Source: Methanobacteriota archaeon (GTDB lineage Archaea > Thermoplasmatota > Poseidoniia > Poseidoniales > Thalassarchaeaceae). Taken from it: DNA of 35,792 nucleotides. The DNA is taken from NCBI GenBank assembly GCA_014240285.1, contig JAAZXI010000010.1, positions 1-35,792 of the forward strand. Direction: 5' to 3'. A program made the position numbers and the translations under genes. The notes below the pieces were generated by a model. The model did no database searches. It was not told where the DNA came from and was given only the letters and a program-made list of their open reading frames with translations. This document shows positions 8,803 through 16,325 of the stretch, piece by piece; the stretch's first letter is position 1, and each line of letters begins with the position of its first letter.

Positions 8803-9462
8803 ATGGGTAATACTGTCTCACCTGATTTCCAGAAGGCAGCGGCTGAGACACTGGCCGTGGCAACTTCCGCAATCGAGGGAGTGGATGCCGAGGTAATCGA
8901 GCGCTCTAGCGGCACTAGTCCACGACACGTAGTGCTCATCAACGCCTCGCCCGGGAGTTGGAGGGCCCTAGCCGAGAATCTCTACTCCGAGCACGCTGTC
9001 GATTACTGCTCCATGGTCACCGGTATCCACTGGCCCGAGGGCGATGAGGAGCGCAAGTGGGAGGTGGTCTACCATCTCTTGAGGACGGGAGTCAGAGACC
9101 CTCCCATCGAAAACGGCCTAGTCAGACCGATGATCGTGAATCCTTCGAAACTCAAGGGGGCCAGCATGCCTCTCGAGATCGAGATCCATGTCCACATCCC
9201 GGACACGACCACCCCATCGGTGGATTCTGTACAGGACATTTGGGTAGGGGCGGATTGGAACGAGAAGGAGACATGGGACCTCGTTGGCATTGACTTCGAC
9301 GGCCATCAGGAGATGAGAAGGGTGCTGCAACCGCATGAGACCCCGAAGGGATACCACCCTCTACAGAAACAGCACCATCTCCGCTACCATGGCTTCGAGG
9401 AGATGTATGATGATGCTCAGGGATTCATGCGCAAGCCGGCCGACGTTGGCAAGATCAAGTGA
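8803..9462 (+). CDS. nuoC: Complex I subunit C (30-kDa, NuoC/FpoC)
   Basis: 219 residues, a soluble subunit of the connecting arm. The 30-kDa family is recognised by a beta strand with EIEIHVHIP, then KETWDLVGIDFDGHQEMRRVL and a final PKGYHPLQK segment that corresponds to the usual G-x-PLRKD end. The N-terminal 40 residues form a separate, poorly conserved segment. It is a stand-alone C, not fused to D as in some bacteria. Spacing is 11 bases after nuoB and 9 before nuoD, which places it firmly in the same transcript. Confidence 0.92.
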   Translation: MGNTVSPDFQKAAAETLAVATSAIEGVDAEVIERSSGTSPRHVVLINASPGSWRALAENLYSEHAVDYCSMVTGIHWPEGDEERKWEVVYHLLRTGVRDPPIENGLVRPMIVNPSKLKGASMPLEIEIHVHIPDTTTPSVDSVQDIWVGADWNEKETWDLVGIDFDGHQEMRRVLQPHETPKGYHPLQKQHHLRYHGFEEMYDDAQGFMRKPADVGKIK

Positions 9463-9471
9463 GGTGAGAAA

Positions 9472-10608
9472 ATGGCGGAGATGTGGATTTCAATGGGCCC
9501 CCAACATCCTATGACCCATGGACTGTGGACTCTCAAGATTAAGGTCGACGGCGAGACTGTTGTAGACACCGAACCCGATCTCGGCTACATCCACAGAGGC
9601 GTGGAGAAAATCTGCGAGGCGCGCGATTTCACCCAGATTACGACTTACTGCGACCGACTCTGCTACGCTAGCGCCAACACGTGGTCGCACGCCTACATCT
9701 ACGCCGCTGAAGACCTCCTCGGGGTCGAAGTACCTGAGCGAGCCGAGTACATCCGCTTGGTGGCAGTGGAACTGCAGCGCATCGCGAGTCACCTGATGTG
9801 GCTGGGGGCTTACGGGCCAGACATCGGTAATCTCTCGGTGATGGTATGGTGTCTGCGCGAGCGTGAGATGATGATGGATCTCCTACAGGAGCTGGGTGGT
9901 TCTCGGATGCATTACAACTTCCCTCGCATCGGCGGCGTAAAGCGCGACCTTCCTCACGGTTTCGCCCAGCGAGCCCGTGCCAAACTCAAGTTGTTCCTCA
10001 ATAGAATCCAAGAGTACGAGGCGCTGTTCGATGAGAGCACTGTATTCCTAGTTCGCAGTCAGGGAGTCGGTTACGCCAAGCCCGAGGAGATGATTAATCA
10101 CGGAGTCTCAGGTCCAAATCTCCGTGCTGGCGGAGTGAACTACGACATCCGCTGGGCTCACCCCTACTCGGTGTACAGTGAACTCGACTGGGCACCACCC
10201 GTCGAACGCTCATCAATCAAGGGAGCTGATTGCTATGACCGCTACAGGGTCAGGGTCGAGGAGATGCGCGTTAGCGCGTCTTTGGTGCTCCAAGCTCTCG
10301 ACAAGATGCCCGGCGGCGCTGACACCTACCATAATCCCGGAGACCCGATGATTATCGCCAAGGCACCCACTCGAGCCCCGGAGGGCACTACAGGGGCACA
10401 TCACTTCGAGGACAGTAGGGGTGAGTCGATGTTCTACATCGCCGGTGGAGGCGAGAGTCGAGGCAAGCAACCGTACAGAGTGTCGATACGTTCTCCCATG
10501 TTCATCACGATTCCATACGCGGCTAAGTGCATGATTGGCTACAAGGTCGCCGACATACCTGCCATCATGGGCTCCTTTGATCCATGCATAGGCGAGACTG
10601 ACAGGTGA
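9472..10608 (+). CDS. nuoD: Complex I subunit D (49-kDa, NuoD/FpoD)
   Basis: 378 residues, the subunit that lines the quinone cavity with NuoB. It begins with the GPQHPMTHG loop (residues 8-16, containing the quinone-contacting His) and keeps the Tyr of the DRLCYASA segment that matches the quinone-binding Tyr. It ends with the family signature YRVSIRSP...VADIPAIMGSFDP and GETDR. Length is close to the normal archaeal size. GGTGAG lies 3 bases before the ATG. The product is related to [NiFe]-hydrogenase large subunits, but the nickel-binding cysteine pairs are absent, as expected for complex I. Confidence 0.95.
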   Translation: MAEMWISMGPQHPMTHGLWTLKIKVDGETVVDTEPDLGYIHRGVEKICEARDFTQITTYCDRLCYASANTWSHAYIYAAEDLLGVEVPERAEYIRLVAVELQRIASHLMWLGAYGPDIGNLSVMVWCLREREMMMDLLQELGGSRMHYNFPRIGGVKRDLPHGFAQRARAKLKLFLNRIQEYEALFDESTVFLVRSQGVGYAKPEEMINHGVSGPNLRAGGVNYDIRWAHPYSVYSELDWAPPVERSSIKGADCYDRYRVRVEEMRVSASLVLQALDKMPGGADTYHNPGDPMIIAKAPTRAPEGTTGAHHFEDSRGESMFYIAGGGESRGKQPYRVSIRSPMFITIPYAAKCMIGYKVADIPAIMGSFDPCIGETDR

Positions 10609-10609
10609 T
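10604..10609 (+). promoter_or_regulatory. Shine-Dalgarno of nuoH, overlapping the nuoD stop
   Basis: GGTGAT contains the nuoD stop TGA (10606-10608) and sits 3 bases before ATG 10613. The same 3-base spacing precedes several other genes of the operon, so it favours ATG 10613 over the in-frame TTG at 10610. Confidence 0.55.
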
Positions 10610-10612
10610 TTG

Positions 10613-12190
10613 ATGGCGAGCAGTGATTGGTTGGATATAGTTGGATGGTCAGACTCCTTCTGTAGTTGGTCGATGGACAACGTGCACGACATCCTGCCCT
10701 CTAGCGATATAGACATGCAAGTGACGATTCCGAGTACATGGGCTTGGCAGAATCCGATTACCATGGGTCCTATTTTCAACATGCAGAGCGGATTTGCTAG
10801 TATTCAACCAGCTCTTGAGTCCTTCATGCATGCCACCATCATGTGCACTGTTGTTTTTGGCATGATGATGACCACCATGCTGGCGATTCCGTACATCGAG
10901 AGAAAGTTCATCGGACGATTGATGGATAGGCTCGGTGCTACCACCACTCTCAGGAGCCTGTGGGTAGGCGAGAGTGGTGTCACTGCTGGCGAGTGGTGGA
11001 ATCAGTTGCCGTTCGGAATGGGAGCCCCCATCGGCTGGGTGGTGAACGCGCTCAATTCCACATGGGGGAACTCGCACGAGCTCGAGACGGTCGCGAGAGT
11101 GAACAACCGCAGTTACCATGGATATTGGTTCCTGCTTCCCGGTTTCTTCCAAGCCTTCGCCGATTTCATGAAGTTCGCGACTAAGGAGCACATCGTGCCG
11201 AAGAACGCTGACAAGGTGGTCTTTGAGGTCGCCCCGGTAATCATCATAGCGACCACTGTCATGGTGTTCGCATTCGTCCCGTTCGGACCGCATATTTACG
11301 CCGCCAACCCGGAACTCTCTCTACTCTTCATGATGGCGATATTCGGGATAGCTCCTCTAGGCGTATTCTTCGCCGGTTGGGCGTCAAACAACAAGTACAC
11401 GCTGATTGGGGGGATGCGCTCGGCAGCCCAACTCACCGCTTACGAGATACCTCTCTTGATTACGGTTCTCGGAGTCGCGGTGCTGAGTGGCTCGTTCAAC
11501 ATCATTGAAATCGTCGACTTCCAGATGGGACAGGACCAAGGTAATGTCTGGAACATCTTCCTGATGCCGCTTGGTGCCCTATTATTCCTAGTCACGATGA
11601 TTGCCGAGGTGGAGCGCATCCCGTTCGACATGCCCGAGGCCGAGGCCGAACTCGTAGAGGGCTGGTGGACCGAGTACGGAGGCATACGTTGGGGATTGAT
11701 GTTCGCAGCCGAGTACATGCGCTCGTACGCGGCATGCATCCTATTCGCTCTGTTCTTCCTAGGGGGTTGGGAGGCACCGTTCCAGCACACCCTCTCAGAC
11801 CTGCCTCTGGTAGGGGGTTTGATCTCTTTCGCGTTCTCACTCATTCCAGGCGTCGCATGGATTTTGCTCAAGGCATGGGGATTATTCGCTGTATTCGTTT
11901 GGATTCGCGCCTCCCTTCACAGAGTGAGAACTGATCAAATTCTTGAGTTCGGATGGCGCTACCTGCTACCTCTCTCGATGCTAAATCTCGTCATAGCCAT
12001 CGTCCTGCGTCTACAGTTCTGGACTGGTGAGCCATGGGCGCTTTGGGTCCCAGCAGCGATCACTCTGGTCTCTGGCGGGCTGTTCGTAGTACTGGCAATC
12101 GATGAGGACAAGGAAGCGCTGGAGGTCCAGCGCAGGCCATACAGCACTCAGGCTGTGGTCAAGGCGTCTCCAGGGAGTCACAGGGAGTAA
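10613..12190 (+). CDS. nuoH: Complex I subunit H (NuoH/FpoH) with N-terminal extension and large insert
   Basis: 525 residues against about 320-350 usually. Recognised by IPYIERKFIGR (ERK, residues 96-98), PGFFQAFADFMKFATKE (176-192), the cytosolic loop ERIPFDMPEAEAELVEGWWTEYGG (334-357) and about eight membrane helices. It anchors the peripheral arm and forms part of the quinone channel. Two extras are visible: about 60 residues before the first helix, and about 60 residues (roughly 110-168) inserted between ERK and the amphipathic helix, replacing the usual R-x-GPN-x-VG segment. The insert holds several Trp and Gly and is probably cytosolic. A short tail follows the last helix. The reading frame is uninterrupted, so these are genuine features and not a frameshift artefact. 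Confidence 0.93.
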   Translation: MASSDWLDIVGWSDSFCSWSMDNVHDILPSSDIDMQVTIPSTWAWQNPITMGPIFNMQSGFASIQPALESFMHATIMCTVVFGMMMTTMLAIPYIERKFIGRLMDRLGATTTLRSLWVGESGVTAGEWWNQLPFGMGAPIGWVVNALNSTWGNSHELETVARVNNRSYHGYWFLLPGFFQAFADFMKFATKEHIVPKNADKVVFEVAPVIIIATTVMVFAFVPFGPHIYAANPELSLLFMMAIFGIAPLGVFFAGWASNNKYTLIGGMRSAAQLTAYEIPLLITVLGVAVLSGSFNIIEIVDFQMGQDQGNVWNIFLMPLGALLFLVTMIAEVERIPFDMPEAEAELVEGWWTEYGGIRWGLMFAAEYMRSYAACILFALFFLGGWEAPFQHTLSDLPLVGGLISFAFSLIPGVAWILLKAWGLFAVFVWIRASLHRVRTDQILEFGWRYLLPLSMLNLVIAIVLRLQFWTGEPWALWVPAAITLVSGGLFVVLAIDEDKEALEVQRRPYSTQAVVKASPGSHRE

Positions 12191-12202
12191 GGAGGTGAGG
12201 AG

Positions 12203-13171
12203 ATGAGTTACAAAGCAAACACCGGGCACCCCCATGCCACTCCCAATTTCAGGAACCTAATCATCCGCCCGATGTGGATGACCCTCAAGACTGCTCTCAG
12301 GACCGTACCATTCCTCGGTAGGCTGGCCATCCTCAGGAATGATTACCACGGCAAGTCCGCTGCCATGATAGATTCAACCACGCGAAAAAGGGTAGGCTTC
12401 GATCATCCGACCCTGTGGCAGAAGTTCTCTGCTGACCGCGAGTCCAGTGAGATCATGCCTTTCTTAGAGCGACCTGTGACTGTGATGTACCCGTACGAGC
12501 GCTTGGAAGACTTAGAACCGTGGCTGTTCGTCCCAGGCAACTACAACGGCCGCATAGGCATTATCTGGGAGACCTGCACTGCGTGCAAGGCGTGTGTCAG
12601 AGTCTGTCCCAATGACTGCTTGCACATGACCTCGGAAGTGAGAGTCAACGTCCTTGAGTTGGCTGAAGAGGGAGATGACTGGCACGGTTACGGAGAAGAA
12701 TTGGAGGAAGGGGGATATGCCGCGAGAGAGAAGGATGACTATGATGGGATTGCCTCGGGATTCGACCTCGTCAATTCCCATGCCGACGCCCCCGCGCAGT
12801 ATGACTTCGCCGAAGTCATCGAACTGACCGGCGACAAAGCGACGGTACGATGGTCAGACGGCTCGGGCATCGAGACCATAGATTCCAGCACTCTAAAGCC
12901 AGCCGAGCAGGACATTGTCTCGGGGCAAATTGACATCGGCAGATGCATGTTCTGCGGGTTGTGCGCCGAAGCATGTCCGTTCGAGTCTTTCTTCATGACC
13001 AACGAGTACGATGGTATGGCAGAGTTCTCGAGAGAGGAACTCTGGATGGATGCCAGCAGGACCCGTGTTCTCCCCGCAGTTCACCAGGAAAGAGTAGACA
13101 TGGAACTCGCCAAGCGCGCCGAGAAGGAACAGAAGAAACGTGACAGGAAGGCTGCAAGAGCGGAGGCCTAA
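12203..13171 (+). CDS. nuoI: Complex I subunit I (NuoI/FpoI), 2[4Fe-4S] ferredoxin-like, with a beta-rich insert between the clusters
   Basis: 322 residues. Cluster ligands are Cys125, Cys128, Cys131 and Cys135 (CTACKACVRVCP) and Cys248, Cys251, Cys254 and Cys258 (CMFCGLCAEACP). The subunit passes electrons from the donor side toward NuoB. In typical NuoI the two motifs lie about 35 residues apart; here the last Cys of the first is 113 residues before the first Cys of the second. The insert has an acidic stretch (about 150-185) and then a short beta-rich piece (about 202-235, with VIELTGDKATVRWSDG) that looks SH3/Tudor-like. The C-terminus is a Lys/Arg/Ala-rich helix, probably docking on NuoH or the membrane. 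GGTGAG lies 3 bases before the ATG. Confidence 0.93.
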   Translation: MSYKANTGHPHATPNFRNLIIRPMWMTLKTALRTVPFLGRLAILRNDYHGKSAAMIDSTTRKRVGFDHPTLWQKFSADRESSEIMPFLERPVTVMYPYERLEDLEPWLFVPGNYNGRIGIIWETCTACKACVRVCPNDCLHMTSEVRVNVLELAEEGDDWHGYGEELEEGGYAAREKDDYDGIASGFDLVNSHADAPAQYDFAEVIELTGDKATVRWSDGSGIETIDSSTLKPAEQDIVSGQIDIGRCMFCGLCAEACPFESFFMTNEYDGMAEFSREELWMDASRTRVLPAVHQERVDMELAKRAEKEQKKRDRKAARAEA

Positions 13172-13173
13172 TC

Positions 13174-13437
13174 ATGGCATTCGACTTTGAAGCACTGGTG
13201 TTCGTCATATTGGCCGCGATTGCCATAGGAGGCGCCCTTGGATGCGTCTACTCCAGACGCGTCGCACACTCACTACTCTCGCTGATGATGACTTTCTTCG
13301 CCGTGGCCGGAGTCTTCGTGATGGCCAGTGCGGAGATGCTGGCAGCGATCCAGATTCTCGTCTACCTCGGATCGGTAATGCTCGTGGTCCAGTTCGGAGT
13401 CATGCTGACGCGTAAGCAGATACAGGAGGATGCCTGA
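13174..13437 (+). CDS. nuoJ: Complex I subunit J, N-terminal half (NuoJ1)
   Basis: 87 residues with three membrane helices. The third, IQILVYLGSVMLVVQFGVML, matches the family's conserved helix (VYAGAIMVLFLFVIML type) that contains the pi-bulge involved in coupling. NuoJ is normally one polypeptide of about 160-200 residues; here a stop codon ends it after helix 3 and the remainder is the next gene. Split J genes are known in other archaea, so this is probably a real arrangement. It starts 2 bases after nuoI ends, with no obvious Shine-Dalgarno. Confidence 0.88.
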   Translation: MAFDFEALVFVILAAIAIGGALGCVYSRRVAHSLLSLMMTFFAVAGVFVMASAEMLAAIQILVYLGSVMLVVQFGVMLTRKQIQEDA

Positions 13438-13701
13438 ATGAGAGGTCTCTCCGCCCTCGCTCAGATTGGCTTACTCGTCTTCATGCTCGTGCTTCTTTCC
13501 GAGGTCATGTCTCACTCGATGTGGGGTGGATCGGGGAACGCCCCTTCTACCCTAGACTTCGCAGTGGCGTTGTTCGGCGAGTGGTGGCTGGCCACCGTGG
13601 TTCTAGGAGCTCTTCTCGCGATGGCGATGATCGGCGCGTCCTACTTGGTTCGCGACGAGCGCCTCGCCAATCTGATATGGGATATGGAGGGTGACCAATG
13701 A
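13438..13701 (+). CDS. Complex I subunit J, C-terminal half (NuoJ2)
   Basis: 87 residues with two membrane helices (about 7-22 and 50-70) separated by a polar loop. It corresponds by position to the last two helices of an intact NuoJ. The ATG directly abuts the stop of the preceding gene (TGA then ATG), and its own stop overlaps the next start (ATGA), so the three small membrane subunits are translationally coupled. Sequence similarity to NuoJ is weak on its own; the assignment rests on gene order, size and topology. Confidence 0.8.
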   Translation: MRGLSALAQIGLLVFMLVLLSEVMSHSMWGGSGNAPSTLDFAVALFGEWWLATVVLGALLAMAMIGASYLVRDERLANLIWDMEGDQ

Positions 13702-14000
13702 TCGAGGCCAGTTGGATAGCTGGACTGGGAGTCATCCTGTTCAGCATCGGCCTGCTCGGCGCGTTCACCCGCAAGAACGCCATAGTGGTGCTCATGTGTA
13801 TCGAAGTGATGCTGAACGCGGCCAACCTGAACTTCGTGGCCGGAGCCAGCCACTACAGCGATGTCGACGGATGGGTGTTCACCGCCATCGCCATCGCCAT
13901 CGCCGCAGCAGAGGTCGCGATTGGTCTGGCCATCCTGCTTTCCCTTTACAGCACCCAGGAGACAATCTCCCTGGAAGATGCAAACATCCTGAAGAACTGA
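13698..14000 (+). CDS. nuoK: Complex I subunit K (NuoK/FpoK, MrpC-like)
   Basis: 100 residues, the normal length, three helices. The family's two buried glutamates are visible: in MCIEVMLNAANLNFV (helix 2) and in AAAEVAIGLAI (helix 3). These form part of the central proton path. The gene overlaps the J2 stop by 4 bases (ATGA), with GGTGAC just upstream. A hexanucleotide run (GCCATC repeated three times, 13884-13901) encodes Ala-Ile repeats in helix 3. Confidence 0.94.
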   Translation: MIEASWIAGLGVILFSIGLLGAFTRKNAIVVLMCIEVMLNAANLNFVAGASHYSDVDGWVFTAIAIAIAAAEVAIGLAILLSLYSTQETISLEDANILKN

Positions 14001-14009
14001 GGTGAGAGA

Positions 14010-16325
14010 GTGAGCGATACGAAGAACGAGTGGGAACTCTTGGTTCCGATTATACCATTTCTATTAGTCGCTCCATCGCTCAAATTCTTGGCCGGTTGGG
14101 AGTCCGTCGAAGCCGCCTTTCTCATCGTGGTCGTGCCTCTGCTTATCTTCCCTGCTATACTGGTCCTAGGGCAGTTGTACAACGGTAACGAGACTTGGAA
14201 AAACCGTTACAAAGAGGGCGGAATATTCGCCCTCGGATCGCTCGCCCTCTCGCTCAGCATCGCCATCTGGATACTCTACGACTACATCGTAGGTTCCGCC
14301 CACTTCGAAGCACATTCAGTAGTCGACCCATTCTCGTGGCTGACTTTCGATGTCATCGAGCAGACCGGCGCGCAATGGGAGGTCAGCACGGGCTTCACCG
14401 ACATCGGAGTCGGAGTCTGGATAGATTCAGTCACCCTGATGCTACTGTTCGTAGCCACCTTCCTGTGCTTCCTGATATGTTGGTTCAGTCTCGGCTACAT
14501 GAACACGGACAAGATCAACGAAGACAGCAACCATCGCTTCTACGGGGAGTTCGTACTGTTCGCCATCGGCATGTTCGGCATGGTGCTGGCTGACAACTTC
14601 CTGTGGCTATTCATTTTCTGGGAGATAATGGGGCTTTGCTCCTACCTTCTTATCGGCTTCTACTACTGGAAGGATAGCGCAGCCTACGCCGCCAAGAAGG
14701 CATTCTTGACCACTCGCGTGGGTGATGTGTTCCTGATGGTCGGCCTGCTGATACTCTACGACATCTACGGCTCTCTGGACTTCGCGGTAATCTTCGATGA
14801 CCCTTCAACCGGGGTTGGAGGTATGATGGTAGAATCTAGTGAGTTGTTCTGGGCTCTGTTGATGTTGTTCATCGGGGCAGTGGGCAAGTCGGCCCAGTTC
14901 CCACTCCATGTCTGGCTACCTGACGCCATGGAGGGCCCGACTCCTGTGTCCGCACTCATACACGCCGCGACCATGGTGAACGCCGGGCTTTACCTCGTTG
15001 TACGGATGGTGCCTTTCGTCGATATCCATGTCAACGGCGTCGCTGGCCTCGAGAATTTTGCCCTGATAGTCGCCTGGATTGGCGGCATCACGGCATTCAT
15101 GGCAGCAGCCATCGCATTCGTCCAGAATGACATCAAGAAGGTTCTAGCATACTCCACGATGAGCCAATTGGCCTACATCTTCACCGGTTTGGGCGCCGGT
15201 CTGTTGTTCCTCAACATCGGCGAGCATCACGCGGGTTACTTTGTCATAGGGGCCTCGATGTTCCACTTGTTCAACCACGCCATGGCCAAAGGCATGCTGT
15301 TCATGGCGAGCGGCTCAGTCATCCACGAGGTACACCACGCACACGACCACGTGCGCGAACTCAGCGACAAGTACAGCACCAACGAGGGCGACGATCACGG
15401 TGACTTCGACCCTCAGGACATGCGTATCATGGGCGGCCTAGCAGCTAGGATGCCAGTCACTGCGACGGCTATGATGCTCGGCTCGATGTCCATCATCGGT
15501 ATCCCACTCATTGGTGGCTTCTGGTCCAAGGAAGGCATCATCGCTGAGACTTGGGCCGCCTGTCTGCACGAGGAACCTTTGATGTTCGTCCCGGCCCTGT
15601 TGGTGCTGGCAACTGCCGGAATGACCGGTTTCTACATGACTCGGATGTGGTTGATGACTTTCGCCGGCCCGCCAAAGAGCGAGATCGTCGGACATGTCCA
15701 CGAGGCGACACCGTGGATCAAGGAGCCACTAATCATCCTCTCCGTCATCACCGCCCTCGGTGGCTTCGCCCTGGCTCTGTTCGGTGCGGTGGAATATCTC
15801 GGTGATCCTGAGTATGACCACCTCTCATTCCATGGCATCCTCTACACGCTAGAACATGCCTTCTTACCTGAAGACACAAATCTCAGGCTGGTTGGCTGGA
15901 CTACCATACTCATCGCCATGGTCATCGGTCCTGTGATGGCCTCGCGCATCCACGGTGGAAGGTTAATCGACGGCGTAGAGGCGAGTCCGCTAGTCTCATG
16001 GCTCGTCGACCTGTCAAGCAGATTTGGCTCGCAGGATGTCTCCGAACTCGCAGATTCTCAACTCGCTGAGGCACTTCAGAGGAGGCTGTACTTCGACGAC
16101 CTCTACGAGATAACTCTCGCCAAGACGGCGATTCCACTCGCAGGACTCTCGGCTTGGTTTGACAAGAACGTAATCGACGGAGTAATCAAACAGATAGAGT
16201 CCAATTCCGCATCAGGATCAGTTCAGGTCCGCAGAATCACCACGGGCAGTGCCCGTGACTACATCCTGATGGCTGCGGTCGGCATGCTCTCCATCTTCGC
16301 GTTGCTGTGGGGGGTGAGCGCTTGA
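14010..16325 (+). CDS. nuoL: Complex I subunit L (NuoL/FpoL), antiporter-like, with a His-rich insert
   Basis: 771 residues from GTG 14010 (GGTGAG, 3-base spacer). The antiporter core is clear: FWEIMGLCSYLLIGFYYW with the key Glu205, GKSAQFPLHVWLPDAMEGPTPVSALIHAAT with Lys293, and helices around the KKVLAYSTMSQLAY segment. The C-terminal part carries the lateral helix and last anchor helix typical of NuoL. Between SVIHE and the MRIMGGL segment (about 440-470) there is an extra stretch of roughly 20-25 residues with six His and several Asp. This distal pump module is expected to translocate protons (or sodium). Length exceeds the bacterial average (about 610-650). Confidence 0.95.
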   Translation: MSDTKNEWELLVPIIPFLLVAPSLKFLAGWESVEAAFLIVVVPLLIFPAILVLGQLYNGNETWKNRYKEGGIFALGSLALSLSIAIWILYDYIVGSAHFEAHSVVDPFSWLTFDVIEQTGAQWEVSTGFTDIGVGVWIDSVTLMLLFVATFLCFLICWFSLGYMNTDKINEDSNHRFYGEFVLFAIGMFGMVLADNFLWLFIFWEIMGLCSYLLIGFYYWKDSAAYAAKKAFLTTRVGDVFLMVGLLILYDIYGSLDFAVIFDDPSTGVGGMMVESSELFWALLMLFIGAVGKSAQFPLHVWLPDAMEGPTPVSALIHAATMVNAGLYLVVRMVPFVDIHVNGVAGLENFALIVAWIGGITAFMAAAIAFVQNDIKKVLAYSTMSQLAYIFTGLGAGLLFLNIGEHHAGYFVIGASMFHLFNHAMAKGMLFMASGSVIHEVHHAHDHVRELSDKYSTNEGDDHGDFDPQDMRIMGGLAARMPVTATAMMLGSMSIIGIPLIGGFWSKEGIIAETWAACLHEEPLMFVPALLVLATAGMTGFYMTRMWLMTFAGPPKSEIVGHVHEATPWIKEPLIILSVITALGGFALALFGAVEYLGDPEYDHLSFHGILYTLEHAFLPEDTNLRLVGWTTILIAMVIGPVMASRIHGGRLIDGVEASPLVSWLVDLSSRFGSQDVSELADSQLAEALQRRLYFDDLYEITLAKTAIPLAGLSAWFDKNVIDGVIKQIESNSASGSVQVRRITTGSARDYILMAAVGMLSIFALLWGVSA
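16313..16318 (+). promoter_or_regulatory. Shine-Dalgarno inside the end of nuoL that sets the nuoM start
   Basis: GGTGAG lies 3 bases before TTG 16322, the same spacing as for nuoB, D, H, I, L and the RIO1 gene. This supports the TTG start, which overlaps the nuoL stop, over the GTG at 16307. Confidence 0.6.

Noticed and set aside
10649-11293. Long open frame on the minus strand (214 codons) inside nuoH
   Set aside because: It lies wholly opposite a firmly assigned gene, its translation has no recognisable motif, and it is rich in His/Arg/Glu as expected for a shadow frame.
13884-13907. GCCATC hexanucleotide run in nuoK
   Set aside because: It encodes Ala-Ile repeats of a membrane helix that are compatible with the family; too short to call a functional repeat.
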